Assembly: GCA_948468465.1 (NCBI GenBank)
Contig: CAOKJJ010000016.1
Location: 1-44,061 of the forward strand
DNA length: 44,061 bases
Direction: 5' to 3'
From: an uncultured Eubacterium sp.
Lineage (GTDB): Bacteria > Bacillota_A > Clostridia > Lachnospirales > Lachnospiraceae
Shown piece by piece: positions 34,227 to 43,619 of the stretch. The position numbers were made by a program, and so were the translations under genes. The stretch's first letter is position 1. Every line of letters begins with the position of its first letter. The notes beneath the pieces were generated by a model that had not been told where the DNA came from, ran no database searches, and saw nothing but the letters and a program-made list of their open reading frames with translations.

Positions 34227-34664
34227 GTAATTGTCTCCCATTACAAAATACTCATTTGCAGAAAGCTTTACCGCATTTTGCGCGATACCCGCATCATCAA
34301 TTCTGCCTCTGCCTGACGCATTTGCATCCAGTTTATGATTGACATACAAACATCCATTCACAATCTCAACCGTGTCATTTGGGACAGCTGCGATCCTTTT
34401 CACAAGCAGCGCAGGAAAGCCTTCGCAGGTGAAAGCAATCACATCTCCACGTTTAAAGTCCTGATGCCGTTTATCCAGGATAGCCATTTGATATGCATGA
34501 TAGGAAGGATACATCGATGCTCCCTGAATCAGCATGATCTGGAACCAGTTGGCAGATATTTCATAGGACAGCAGGCAGAGCACAGCGCACAGGGCCAACT
34601 GTTTTTGGAATCCCGTCAAAGAAAAATGTCTGCCTGAGAAAGCTCTGCCTGTATGCGTTTTCAA
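34140..34664 (-). CDS. lepB: Signal peptidase I
   Basis: A 174-aa type I signal peptidase with one N-terminal membrane helix (about 22-45) and the catalytic part outside. The nucleophile is Ser50 in IQGASMYPS. The general base is Lys89 in LLVKRIAAVPND, and box E appears as FVMGDNYKKSKDSR. The size fits the short Gram-positive SipS class. It starts at TTG (34662-34664), overlapping the stop of the small membrane protein gene; AGGGTG is 8 nt upstream. It is in a polysaccharide operon and not next to its usual neighbours, so it may serve secreted or anchored proteins of this locus. Its 3' end is duplicated as a broken copy at 19539-19627. Confidence 0.92.
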   Translation of the reverse strand: MKTHTGRAFSGRHFSLTGFQKQLALCAVLCLLSYEISANWFQIMLIQGASMYPSYHAYQMAILDKRHQDFKRGDVIAFTCEGFPALLVKRIAAVPNDTVEIVNGCLYVNHKLDANASGRGRIDDAGIAQNAVKLSANEYFVMGDNYKKSKDSRDKKIGCVKRSSIVGRVWPHCG

Positions 34665-34927
34665 TGTTCTTTCACCCTGATCTCATCCGACTCAACTTCT
34701 TTCTTCCTGTTTTCATCAATGCCCAGCTTATCGTTGATTTTTCTTTTTGCTTTTCTCCAATAAATACCAACAACGGCTCCTGCTGCAATCACAATCCCTG
34801 CAACGGCCTGAATGACATACGTCATCACGGACGGATCAATATATGCCTGTCCGTTTGCCCCAAACAGCAGCATACAGCATATAGATACGTATACGGCAAA
34901 ACCTGCCGTCCATAATTTCTTTTTCAT
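34661..34927 (-). CDS. Small membrane protein of polysaccharide loci
   Basis: An 88-aa protein with a signal-like hydrophobic start (about 4-22, ending GANGQAYIDP), a second helix (about 35-57, TYVIQAVAGIVIAAGAVVGIYW) and a highly charged C-terminus (KAKRKINDKLG, KKEVESDEIRVKEH). If the first segment is cleaved, a single-helix protein with a cytoplasmic tail results. AAAGGA lies 8 nt before the ATG. It overlaps the YidC-fusion gene upstream (ATGA) and the signal peptidase downstream, so the three are translationally coupled. Similar small proteins with an AYIDP motif next to glycerophosphotransferase genes are familiar from Clostridia, but no function is known to me. Confidence 0.8.
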   Translation of the reverse strand: MKKKLWTAGFAVYVSICCMLLFGANGQAYIDPSVMTYVIQAVAGIVIAAGAVVGIYWRKAKRKINDKLGIDENRKKEVESDEIRVKEH

Positions 34928-36846
34928 AATGTTTTTCCTTTCTTCCTCTCTTCTGCTTTCTTCTGGATTTGCCCAATGATATATTCCGCGCCGACTTTTG
35001 CGCTGCTGCCCGCATGGTAGACATATGCATCCGCCAATGCAGCAATTTTCTCATGGTAATATTCCATAGAAGCAAACAGCTCTTCCACAACGCCTGCAGC
35101 CTGGGCAGCATGTTCCGGTTCCAATACTTTACCGATTTCTTCCCTCATCCAAATATTAAACGGTTCCACGGTAATCTTTTGGTATTCCGGGTTCATAACC
35201 TTCATCGGTGTGTTCACAAACAAAACCGGCCGATATGTCGTAAACGCATACTCATAGGCAATATCTGACCAGTCCGTAATCACAACATCTGCTTCAAATA
35301 CCGTACGGTTTGAGGAAAAATCTGTCTGTATCTGTATCTCTTCATCCTTATCAAAGCGCTCTTTTAAGCACTCCATTTTATTCGGCTGATGTCTGACGTG
35401 CTGCGGATGCGGACGGACAATAACTCGGTATCCTTTGCCCCGTAAGCTTTCAAGTATATCAAATAAACAATTGTCCACGATGTTATCCTTTTGCCAGGAA
35501 GGGGCCACCAGTACCTTTTTTTCCCTGCGCACACGCTCTGGCAGCTGCGTGTACTTATCCGTATAATCGTTACGCATTTGGTCCAGCAGCGGATAGCCAA
35601 ACTCCACGATATGCTTCTTTGGCAGTCCATATGCAGCTTCTGTTTTTTCCACTTCCTCTTTTTGATGTTTCCCAGTGCAAAAGACCGTATCAAAATGATC
35701 CAGCGCCGCTTTGCGCAGCGTCAGGTTATTGCTGCCCATTCCATGCGGTACATAGATATATTCGGTGTCTTCCCGCACATAGCTCCTTTTAATATGATAG
35801 TTTTCAAGATCCGGCATCGTCATAACGACAACATCGGCGTCCATCTTCATCATAAGGGTAATCAGCTTCTTTTCTGCAATATAATATGTTTTTAACTGCT
35901 TCTGCGTCTGGCTAAGCTCAAAGACAGCGTCTTTCGGGTCACTTGTAACATAATGGATATGGATGTTCGTATGGCTTAGCAGATACTCGATCATCCCCTG
36001 GTAGTATTTATAAAAACCAGAGCTTTCAGAATAAAACACAAGATGTTTGTTTACAACAGAGAAAAATCTCTTGTAATCCGCCCTTTCCCGTCTGCTCTCC
36101 TCATCATGGAAACGTCTTTTCTTTTTGCCGCCAATCTGTTCTAATCCTTCGAGAGCCTGCCTGCTTTTTTCCAGCTGTTCATAATCAATGAAATCTTTTG
36201 GGTTGATGCACCAATTCAGTAAATAAAGCTGTGCAACAGCCATAAGATTGCTTGCAATCCAATATAATGCGACTCCTACAGGCACAAACCAGCCTAAATA
36301 TACGGACAAAGCGACAGAAAGAAACATCATGCCATATTTATTAAGTTTTGACTGTTCCGCCTGAAGCACATTGCTTGTATTTTGCGCTATACATAAAACC
36401 CAGGCTGATAAGCCTGCCAAAATGGGTGATAACAGCAGCCTGCCTCCTGTATCGTGCGGCACCAAGCTTAAACGCAGGCCAAAAAAGTCCATATTGGTTT
36501 TGGGATCTCTTATCCCAGCCTGGATCACATGAACAAGCCCCAGCAGCAGGATAATTTGAACCATTAACGGCACAACGGAAACAAGCGGATTGTATTTTTC
36601 CTTTTTAAAAATCCTGGACTGTTCCTCTGCGATCGTATCCTTATCTCCAAAATATTTTGCCTTTATAAAATTCATCTCAGGCTGCATTTTTACCATCTTG
36701 ATCGAGTTTTTCTGCACCCAGACAGACAGCGGCAGCAATACAATTTTGCTTAAAAATGTAAACAGAATAATTGCATACCCGTAGTTATGGCAAAGGGCAT
36801 AACATTTTGCCATAACCCACTCCAAAATCTGATTCACAATTTCCAT
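34924..36846 (-). CDS. Fusion of YidC/Oxa1-like domain with CDP-glycerol glycerophosphotransferase
   Basis: A 640-aa two-part protein. Residues 1-215 form a YidC/Oxa1-like membrane domain: helices at about 22-43, 90-112, 142-162, 173-193 and 195-213, with the charged hairpin KMVKMQPEMNFIKAKY and the NPLVSVVPLMVQI stretch. The groove residue usually Arg is Lys34 (FLSKIVLLPL). No lipoprotein signal is seen. After a basic linker (220-262), residues 264-640 match TagB/TagF-type enzymes that polymerise or transfer glycerol phosphate from CDP-glycerol: VAPSWQ, VRPHPQH (H480) and ITDWSDIAYEYAF (524-535). The fusion would hold the transferase on the membrane, or couple it to protein or lipid insertion. 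It is coupled by 4-nt overlap to the next gene. Confidence 0.9.
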   Translation of the reverse strand: MEIVNQILEWVMAKCYALCHNYGYAIILFTFLSKIVLLPLSVWVQKNSIKMVKMQPEMNFIKAKYFGDKDTIAEEQSRIFKKEKYNPLVSVVPLMVQIILLLGLVHVIQAGIRDPKTNMDFFGLRLSLVPHDTGGRLLLSPILAGLSAWVLCIAQNTSNVLQAEQSKLNKYGMMFLSVALSVYLGWFVPVGVALYWIASNLMAVAQLYLLNWCINPKDFIDYEQLEKSRQALEGLEQIGGKKKRRFHDEESRRERADYKRFFSVVNKHLVFYSESSGFYKYYQGMIEYLLSHTNIHIHYVTSDPKDAVFELSQTQKQLKTYYIAEKKLITLMMKMDADVVVMTMPDLENYHIKRSYVREDTEYIYVPHGMGSNNLTLRKAALDHFDTVFCTGKHQKEEVEKTEAAYGLPKKHIVEFGYPLLDQMRNDYTDKYTQLPERVRREKKVLVAPSWQKDNIVDNCLFDILESLRGKGYRVIVRPHPQHVRHQPNKMECLKERFDKDEEIQIQTDFSSNRTVFEADVVITDWSDIAYEYAFTTYRPVLFVNTPMKVMNPEYQKITVEPFNIWMREEIGKVLEPEHAAQAAGVVEELFASMEYYHEKIAALADAYVYHAGSSAKVGAEYIIGQIQKKAEERKKGKTL

Positions 36847-36852
36847 AGCTAT

Positions 36853-39072
36853 CTACCTTTCTATGCCTCTTCGAATCTTATCCATTCCTTTTTGCACAAT
36901 TGCTCTTATACTCCTTACTTTCATGTTGCTGCCAGCAGAATTGCTTTTGACCCTGCATTCATTGTTTTGATATCCATGCAACAGCCACTCATTATTTTCC
37001 GTCTGCCAATGATATGTCCTGTCTGCCTTAAATGACTGTTCATAAATATTTCTATATTCGCTGCACATTTCTTTACATGTCTTTAACTTTATATGATTCA
37101 CGTTCTGCCTTTTTTTCTTGTAATCTTTGTAATTTCTTTGGATTGTCTGTATCATTGCTAGCGCCTCGTCACATTTTGCCTGATATGGTATCGTCCATCC
37201 GCACTCCATTTCTTTTACCCGCTCACCTACAGCTCCAATATCCGTGACAAGCACCGGTACACCTGCAAGAATCGCTTCTGACAACGTATAGCAAAATGTC
37301 TCCGGCCATATGGGAAGAATGCAGAACAAGTCAATCTCATAACGTTTTGCAAGCTTTGGCAGTTCCTCTCTCTCATATGGGCCTATCCTATGGAAATTTT
37401 TCTTTTTATCCAAAGAAACCAGCTGTTTCTCAAAATAGCCAAATAAATACCACTCAATATTCCTATTTCCGTTTTTTATCATCTCTGATGCCAGACGAAA
37501 TCCTTTGGCCTCATTAATTGCTCCTAAAAAAGCTATACAGAATTTCTCTTTTTTTCTTTTCACAAGATTTTTTTCTTTGGCAGCTTTCTGTCCATGTTCA
37601 ACTATGGTCAGCATGTCTTTCAAGTTCGGATAATATTTACAGATCATTTCTCTGGCGCTTTTGGATGGGATAATTACTTTTTCTGACATTTTTAAAACAG
37701 ACGCATATTGACTCCTCCAAATTTTGATATAATCTATTGTCTCGGCAATTCCCTGCTGCTTTTTTAAGCATACTCTGCAGTCATGACGCTTAGAATCGCA
37801 GCATACATGATTCTTTTCATCCAGCAGTTTTACATTCGGACATACACAGTAATAATCATGAAGTGTCGTAAATACCGGAATCATTCTTTTTTCCGCTTCA
37901 TAATACAATTCCATCGTAAGTCCTGCCGTATGATGCACATGTACACAAGCGACTTCAAAAACATCTAATATTTTTCCATATAACTTAGCAAACCTGCAGG
38001 AACGGAACCGTTCAAATTTAGGTTTCGCACCAATATAAAACTGATAAAACATCTCTTTGTGTTCTGTATACAAAGTAACGTTGAGATAGTCAACATTTCT
38101 GGCTGCAACAAGGATATTGTAAGTATCGCGCAGCCCTGACATCAAGTCTTTGACATGCAGCTGTGTGCCTCCTATATGATCCTGCGCTCCTTTCCGAAAA
38201 TCAGCCTGCAGAAGATACATAACCGTATTTCTTTTTTTGCAGTTTTCCAATTGCGTGCGCATTCGGACATTTTGGAAAATCGTACTTGTCGGATTATCTC
38301 TGCAGTGCACCCTGACCTCCTGCATCAAATCCGGATAGCGTTCATCTAAAATCTTTTCATGCTCCTGCATATACTTTCTTTTTTCTTTCTCTTCAAAAGA
38401 ACTTGTACCGGTATGCAGGATAAAAGTATCGTCGCACATGACATGATGATACCCTGCTTCAACCGCACGATAACAAAAATCATTCTCTTCCCCATATCCT
38501 TTTTGAAAAGTCTGCGCGTCAAAATCTCCTATCAGCTTGATAACCTCTCTTTTAACCAGCATACAAAAACCATGCGCAACAGGAATCTGCGGATATTTTT
38601 TCATGCTTGATTTCTCAATTAATGCCGCATATGTATCAACTGTATAACCATCCGGCAGATCATTTTCTTTACAAAAATAAGGCACCGAGCAAAGTGTCGC
38701 ATTGTTCGACAATGGTGTCGCTGTAGCAGTCCAGGCATCTTTATATGCACATGCCAAAAGCTTTTCTACCCAATTTCGGGTTACAACCGTATCAGAATTA
38801 AGTAAAATGACATCTCTGTCTTCAGACTGCGCCATGCCCAGGTTAATGTTTGAAGAAAATCCCTGATTTGTTTTATTATGAAGAATCATACAGTTTTCAT
38901 TTTTCAATTTTTCCAGATAAGGTTCCATTCGTTCATCCGTACTGCAGTCATTGATGATAATCAATCGGTGTTTGTTTAAATCCGTCCATCTTTTTATACT
39001 GTTTATGCATGCAATAAAATCTTCGTATGCATTATAAACAGGTATAATAATGTCCACACCTTCATTTCTCAT
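36853..39072 (-). CDS. GT2-GT4 two-domain glycosyltransferase
   Basis: A 739-aa protein built like that at 26649-29129 but without the inserted domain. GT2: IIIPVYNAYEDF, LLNSDTVVTRNW, GYGEENDFC. GT4: TTLHDYYCVCP, the Cys pattern CCDSKRHDCRVC, CIAFLGAINEAKG and donor site PETFCYTLSEAILAGVPV. The two proteins are clear paralogues lying on opposite sides of the cassette border, so the locus probably arose by joining related clusters. AAGGAG lies 7 nt before the ATG. The 69-nt gap to the upstream glycosyltransferase shows no promoter. Predicted to add two consecutive sugars of the repeat unit or linker. Confidence 0.9.
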   Translation of the reverse strand: MRNEGVDIIIPVYNAYEDFIACINSIKRWTDLNKHRLIIINDCSTDERMEPYLEKLKNENCMILHNKTNQGFSSNINLGMAQSEDRDVILLNSDTVVTRNWVEKLLACAYKDAWTATATPLSNNATLCSVPYFCKENDLPDGYTVDTYAALIEKSSMKKYPQIPVAHGFCMLVKREVIKLIGDFDAQTFQKGYGEENDFCYRAVEAGYHHVMCDDTFILHTGTSSFEEKEKRKYMQEHEKILDERYPDLMQEVRVHCRDNPTSTIFQNVRMRTQLENCKKRNTVMYLLQADFRKGAQDHIGGTQLHVKDLMSGLRDTYNILVAARNVDYLNVTLYTEHKEMFYQFYIGAKPKFERFRSCRFAKLYGKILDVFEVACVHVHHTAGLTMELYYEAEKRMIPVFTTLHDYYCVCPNVKLLDEKNHVCCDSKRHDCRVCLKKQQGIAETIDYIKIWRSQYASVLKMSEKVIIPSKSAREMICKYYPNLKDMLTIVEHGQKAAKEKNLVKRKKEKFCIAFLGAINEAKGFRLASEMIKNGNRNIEWYLFGYFEKQLVSLDKKKNFHRIGPYEREELPKLAKRYEIDLFCILPIWPETFCYTLSEAILAGVPVLVTDIGAVGERVKEMECGWTIPYQAKCDEALAMIQTIQRNYKDYKKKRQNVNHIKLKTCKEMCSEYRNIYEQSFKADRTYHWQTENNEWLLHGYQNNECRVKSNSAGSNMKVRSIRAIVQKGMDKIRRGIER

Positions 39073-39141
39073 TAAAATTCTCCTTATCTTTTGACCGTAA
39101 CACTCAGTCTCGTTTTCTTTTCATCCATGCATTCATTTTTC

Positions 39142-40527
39142 TCAAGAAAGCTGCAAACCTGGCTCGGTCATCCGCCGATACACCTCTAACATTTGCTTCA
39201 CATGCTTTTCAAAAAAAAATATATTCTGCATATTTAAAATATTTGCATTTGCTGTTTTGAGCATTTCACGCCTGATATATATTTTTTTTAATATTTCTTT
39301 TAATTCCTGCTGCGTCCCATCATACAAAAAACCAATGCCCGGATGTTTGGCCAGCAAATCTTTTACCCCTGCATATTTTGAAACAATTACCGGAACCCCA
39401 TAGCTTAACGCTTCCAATGCTGTAAATCCAAATGTTTCCGGCCATATGCTTGGTACAGCCAACACATCAATCTCTCTCATTACCTCGGCTAATTCTTCTT
39501 TTTTAAAATACGGGTGTACTTGAACAAACGGTTCTGTTCTCGTACAGAAGTCAGAATAAATATGCAGACGGATATTTTTATGATTTTCCCGAAATAGCTG
39601 CATACAAACATCTAAAAGCTGATAAAAACCTTTCTGCCTCGTCCATGTTCCGAAATATCCGATATGCAATACCTTCCCATAACTGCGTTTGATACGATTG
39701 TCGCAAATACCGGCATGGCTGATGGTCATAATCTTTCCAGTCAGGTCTCCAAGCCTTGACTCATACATCTCTTTTGCAACACTGCTGTTAAAGTGAAAAT
39801 ATGAGATTTTTCGAAACATGCTCTGATAATAGTTTTTTAACTTTGTATAATCTTTGTGCATCCTGCAGAACGCAGATTCTTTTTTTATACTGTCTTCTTT
39901 TTTATTATTTCGCTGCTTTTTCTTTTGAAAATTTACATGGTGAAAACAGTTTACGAGCCATGTCTGCTTCCGATACCATCGATACCAAATGGAATGCTCC
40001 AGCCAGAGTTTCTTTTTTGTGTATGCATTTTTACAGCATTGTCCACAATGTTTCCATTTTTTATCGCTGCAAATATGATCCTGGTACAGCATATTTGCTG
40101 TCGGACAAATCCCGAAATAGTCGTGTGTTGTAAATATCATCGGAATTTTGCATTGAACTGCTTTTTCCAAAAACTCAGCATGGAGTCCCATAAACGAGTG
40201 AATATGAATGATATCCGGTTTTAATTTTGTCAAAAACTTTTCATATGCTTTTGCATCACACGATTTACAATAGATCTCTGTATCAAGCACCCCATTTCCC
40301 ATTGGCACCGGCAGTGAATTACGAATCGTATAGCAAGGAATCTTTTGATAGCTGCCCGTTTTATAAATACAGGTCTTTTTCCTTATACCTGTGAAAACCG
40401 ATCCCGGAATAAGCAAAACTACGTACTGTCCCATATGCATTTCCTGTTTCATCAAATCCAATGCATATCGCACTAATCCGCCTCCATACACAGGAGGCAG
40501 ACCAAACATATAGTGTAAAATCTTCAT
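39142..40527 (-). CDS. GT4-family glycosyltransferase with Cys-rich insert
   Basis: A 461-aa GT-B enzyme. The N-terminal lobe has FGLPPVYGGGLVRYALDL and IHIHSFMGLHAEF. FTTHDYFGICPT is followed by an insert with C-x11-C-x7-C-x2-CC spacing (CSDKKWKHCGQCC), possibly a metal site. The C-terminal lobe has LHIGYFGTWTRQKG and donor motif PETFGFTALEALSYGVPV (E-x7-E). AGGTG is 8 nt before the ATG. Neighbours are glycosyltransferases on both sides with short gaps. Sugar specificity cannot be determined. Confidence 0.88.
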   Translation of the reverse strand: MKILHYMFGLPPVYGGGLVRYALDLMKQEMHMGQYVVLLIPGSVFTGIRKKTCIYKTGSYQKIPCYTIRNSLPVPMGNGVLDTEIYCKSCDAKAYEKFLTKLKPDIIHIHSFMGLHAEFLEKAVQCKIPMIFTTHDYFGICPTANMLYQDHICSDKKWKHCGQCCKNAYTKKKLWLEHSIWYRWYRKQTWLVNCFHHVNFQKKKQRNNKKEDSIKKESAFCRMHKDYTKLKNYYQSMFRKISYFHFNSSVAKEMYESRLGDLTGKIMTISHAGICDNRIKRSYGKVLHIGYFGTWTRQKGFYQLLDVCMQLFRENHKNIRLHIYSDFCTRTEPFVQVHPYFKKEELAEVMREIDVLAVPSIWPETFGFTALEALSYGVPVIVSKYAGVKDLLAKHPGIGFLYDGTQQELKEILKKIYIRREMLKTANANILNMQNIFFFEKHVKQMLEVYRRMTEPGLQLS

Positions 40528-40576
40528 AAATCATTCACCTGTTTCAAATTTCTTTACGATTCTTTCTGCATCTGTC

Positions 40577-41488
40577 TCATTCAAGATACAATTCTGTTTT
40601 CAGCATATGCAAAAAATACTTCCAGTTCTTTCGAAAATCCCTGTATTTCATACATCTTAATGCATATGAAACTACACGGTAAATACACAACGGATAGATT
40701 TGCCATATTGGCGCATGCAAATACGATTTACAGTAATAAATCTCACTTCGTACATTTTGTGCAAACGCAAATGCTTTCCGGCGTGACGTGCTGTTGCCAT
40801 GCAAATGTTTTACAACTGATTCTGGATGATATACAGTATGAAATCCTGCTTCTTCCATACGGATTCCAAGCATCAGTTCTTCTTCATACAAAACAGGATA
40901 TTCATCCAAAGGTGTAACAGCTCTCGCACACAGTTCCGACATCATAAAACAACAGCCAAGCACTGCATATACCTCAAAACATCGTTCATAATCTCTGTCA
41001 TAACCAAAATAAGTTTGCCAGCTTTTTCGAAAAAAAACATGAGCTTTTGTACGCACCATATATTTTTCTTTCATTCCTGTTTTACGGCATAGATTGCTTT
41101 TTTGCAGGCGTCCTTTCGCATCCAAAATCTTTGGCCCTACAATCCCAGTCTGCGGATTCCTCTTCAAATAATCCCGCATCTTTAAAATACTTTCCGGAAA
41201 ATAGCGTACATCACTGTTGGAAATCAATATATAACTGCAGCCGATTTCCAGAGCTTTTGCAATTCCTACATTATTTCCGGCGTTATATCCAACATTACTC
41301 GTATTTTGAATAAACAGGATTTGATACCGCTTGATAAACGCAGACAAATCATAATTCGGAGTACAGTCGGATGCATTATCGACTACTATAATAGTATATT
41401 CATTTATCGGAGTATTTTTGCATATGCTTTTCACACAGTTTTTTGTGTCTTCCCATGCAGAATAATTAAGTATAACGATTCCTATCAT
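40577..41488 (-). CDS. GT2-family glycosyltransferase (rhamnosyltransferase-like)
   Basis: A 303-aa GT-A enzyme with IGIVILNYSAWEDT, VVDNASDC, NVGYNAGNNVGIAKALE and the metal-binding ISNSDVRY (DXD position). The acceptor region has VLGCCFMMSE and EEELMLGIRMEEAGF. This composition is that of WbbL/RfbF-like rhamnosyltransferases, but the donor could be another dTDP or UDP sugar. GGAGG sits 12 nt before the ATG, a longer spacing than usual. No membrane helix. Confidence 0.87.
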   Translation of the reverse strand: MIGIVILNYSAWEDTKNCVKSICKNTPINEYTIIVVDNASDCTPNYDLSAFIKRYQILFIQNTSNVGYNAGNNVGIAKALEIGCSYILISNSDVRYFPESILKMRDYLKRNPQTGIVGPKILDAKGRLQKSNLCRKTGMKEKYMVRTKAHVFFRKSWQTYFGYDRDYERCFEVYAVLGCCFMMSELCARAVTPLDEYPVLYEEELMLGIRMEEAGFHTVYHPESVVKHLHGNSTSRRKAFAFAQNVRSEIYYCKSYLHAPIWQIYPLCIYRVVSYALRCMKYRDFRKNWKYFLHMLKTELYLE

Positions 41489-41521
41489 TTCAGCTTAGAT
41501 CCTCCATACGTCTGCGTATAT

Positions 41522-42328
41522 TCATTTTGCATCAAATCGTACACGCCTTATGTGGTACATAAGCTGATGCGGAATCATCCCTGCCGCCAATGGCCTGCAT
41601 ACATATCGCAAATTTCCTTTTAAAATCCGCAGCCTGCGAAATCCTAAATAACGTACCAGACACTCATTCACGCGATAACGATACTTCCGTTTTTCATAGG
41701 CGTTTAAATCCTCACGGTACTGAAATAATGTATCCTGTATGTTGTATCCCACATATCCGGCTGCATACAGACGCATAAAAAAATCATAATCTTCTGCTCG
41801 AAGCATCTTTTCTGATTCACAATATCCATGCAGCGACAACATGACTTCACGTCGTATCATAATGGTAGGATGAATAAACGGCGATGTAGATAAAAAAGAC
41901 TTTTTCTCAGGAATTTCCTCTGGTATACGCCTGCCCCAAACTCCATCTGCTCCAATAAGCTCCACTCCGCAGCCAACTAGCGCATATTTTTTATATTTTC
42001 TTAGAAATGCTGTCTGCTTTTCCAGACGATCCGGTTTTGAAACATCATCTGCATCCATACGTGCAAGATATCTCCCTTTTGCATAACGAAGACATCTGTT
42101 TAATGCGGCTGCCAGTCCTTGATTTTGTTTGTTATGGAAAACCCTGATTCTGGCATCTTTTTTACAATACTGCAGCAGCCAGTTATAAAACATCGGAGCT
42201 GAGCCATCATCGCATATGAGAAACTCAAAATCCGCAAATGTCTGACATAATATTGAGTCAATTGCCAAAGCCGTATGCTCATAATTCTTTTCATTGTAAG
42301 TCCCCATCAGGACAGAAACTTCCGGCAT
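41522..42328 (-). CDS. GT2-family glycosyltransferase
   Basis: A 268-aa GT-A enzyme. PEVSVLMGTYNEK begins the nucleotide-binding fold, FLICDDGSAP is the first acidic site, LARMDADDVSKP is the DXD motif, and RAEDYDFFMRLYAAG is the acceptor-binding block. I use the ATG at 42328, which has AGGAG 4 nt upstream, and not the in-frame start at 42352. The mature size and motifs fit small inner-core or side-chain GT2 enzymes. It lies 34 nt downstream of the GT4 gene and 33 nt upstream of the next GT2. Confidence 0.88.
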   Translation of the reverse strand: MPEVSVLMGTYNEKNYEHTALAIDSILCQTFADFEFLICDDGSAPMFYNWLLQYCKKDARIRVFHNKQNQGLAAALNRCLRYAKGRYLARMDADDVSKPDRLEKQTAFLRKYKKYALVGCGVELIGADGVWGRRIPEEIPEKKSFLSTSPFIHPTIMIRREVMLSLHGYCESEKMLRAEDYDFFMRLYAAGYVGYNIQDTLFQYREDLNAYEKRKYRYRVNECLVRYLGFRRLRILKGNLRYVCRPLAAGMIPHQLMYHIRRVRFDAK

Positions 42329-42362
42329 ATTACTCCTATCTCCATAGAACACATCTGAACCG

Positions 42363-43619
42363 TTACATGTTTGAAATTTCCTGATATATCTTTTTCATTT
42401 TCGGCATTACAACAGACCGATCATATTGTTTGATTTTTTCTTTATTATAATTTCCGCACTTACGTCTTAAGCACGCATCATCCAGCAATATCCTTAATGC
42501 CTCAGCATACGACGCAGCCGACTTTTCTGAAATTCGTATTCCTCCCTTTGCATCCGCAATCAGCTCCCGATTCCCCCTGACATCAGAAACTACACATGGC
42601 AGACCTGCGGCCATTGCTTCCATAAGCGCTACCGGCATTCCTTCCCGGATGGATGGCAAAACAAATATATCTGCATAACAGTAAATAAAAGCCATATCCT
42701 CCTGAAATCCCGGCATGCGTATATAATCCTTTACACCCAGCTTATCCGCATAACGCTGCAAATATTTTTTTAGTTTGCCCTGCCCGCATATCAGATAATA
42801 AACATTCTCTCTGTGCAGCGCTGCAAGCGCCTCTATCACGATCCGATGATTTTTCCCCTTATTCAGCTCTCCGACTGACAACAGCACAAATGCATCTTTA
42901 GGTATCCGATATTTTCTGTGAAATTGATCTTTTTCAAGTGTATCTGCCTTGTTTTGCATATTTTTCGAATATCTGCAAAACTTTCGAGTATCGACTCCAA
43001 CGCCTGGAATATAACCGATTCGTCCTGCATGGAAATTTTTCATAGCAAAATACTGATCTTCCCGATTGACTGTAATGATGATATCTGTCCAATATGAAAG
43101 CAGTTTTTCAGCCGGATAATAAATGAGCCAGTTTTTAAAAGGCGCACCTTTATAAAAGTGAAATCCATGTGCTGTATAAATAACCCTCATTTTTCGCCTG
43201 TGAGCAATGATTCTCGCAAGAGCCGCTCCAATCGGAGAATGGCAATGAATCCATGCAAATGAATTTGCACCTGTCAATTCGCATAACTGTGAATACGCAT
43301 TCATACATTGCTTTATTCTGCAAAGTTTTCTCGGACAATCCCACTGATGACAGGTCACATGCATATTTTGAAGTGTTTCATACATTTTTTTTACCTGTAC
43401 GCCATCACAAGTATTTCCATCCTTAAAATTACACGCCACATGCACTTCATATCCCATATCCTGCAGCAGCATAATATTGGACATATTAAACTGGTCGATC
43501 ATAGATGCGACGGAGGCCAGCATTAACACTTTCAAACTACGCCCTTCTTTCAAGCAGCCATGCTCTTGTGGGATGTCCCTTTGCTTTTGATAACAGTTCT
43601 TTTGATGATTACGCTTCAT
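42363..43619 (-). CDS. GT4-family glycosyltransferase (EpsD-like), first transferase of the locus
   Basis: A 418-aa GT-B enzyme. SLKVLMLASVASMIDQFNMSNI follows a 28-residue basic leader. IHCHSPIGAALARI, YTAHGFHFYKGAP and IPGVGVDTRKF are of the EpsD/CapM kind, which often act on a lipid-linked sugar early in exopolysaccharide assembly. The donor site is PSIREGMPVALMEAMAAGLP (E-x7-E). It starts within the end of the regulator gene (11-nt overlap), with GGAG 7 nt before the ATG, so its expression should be coupled with the regulator. No priming phosphoglycosyltransferase or flippase is seen in this window. Confidence 0.87.
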   Translation of the reverse strand: MKRNHQKNCYQKQRDIPQEHGCLKEGRSLKVLMLASVASMIDQFNMSNIMLLQDMGYEVHVACNFKDGNTCDGVQVKKMYETLQNMHVTCHQWDCPRKLCRIKQCMNAYSQLCELTGANSFAWIHCHSPIGAALARIIAHRRKMRVIYTAHGFHFYKGAPFKNWLIYYPAEKLLSYWTDIIITVNREDQYFAMKNFHAGRIGYIPGVGVDTRKFCRYSKNMQNKADTLEKDQFHRKYRIPKDAFVLLSVGELNKGKNHRIVIEALAALHRENVYYLICGQGKLKKYLQRYADKLGVKDYIRMPGFQEDMAFIYCYADIFVLPSIREGMPVALMEAMAAGLPCVVSDVRGNRELIADAKGGIRISEKSAASYAEALRILLDDACLRRKCGNYNKEKIKQYDRSVVMPKMKKIYQEISNM

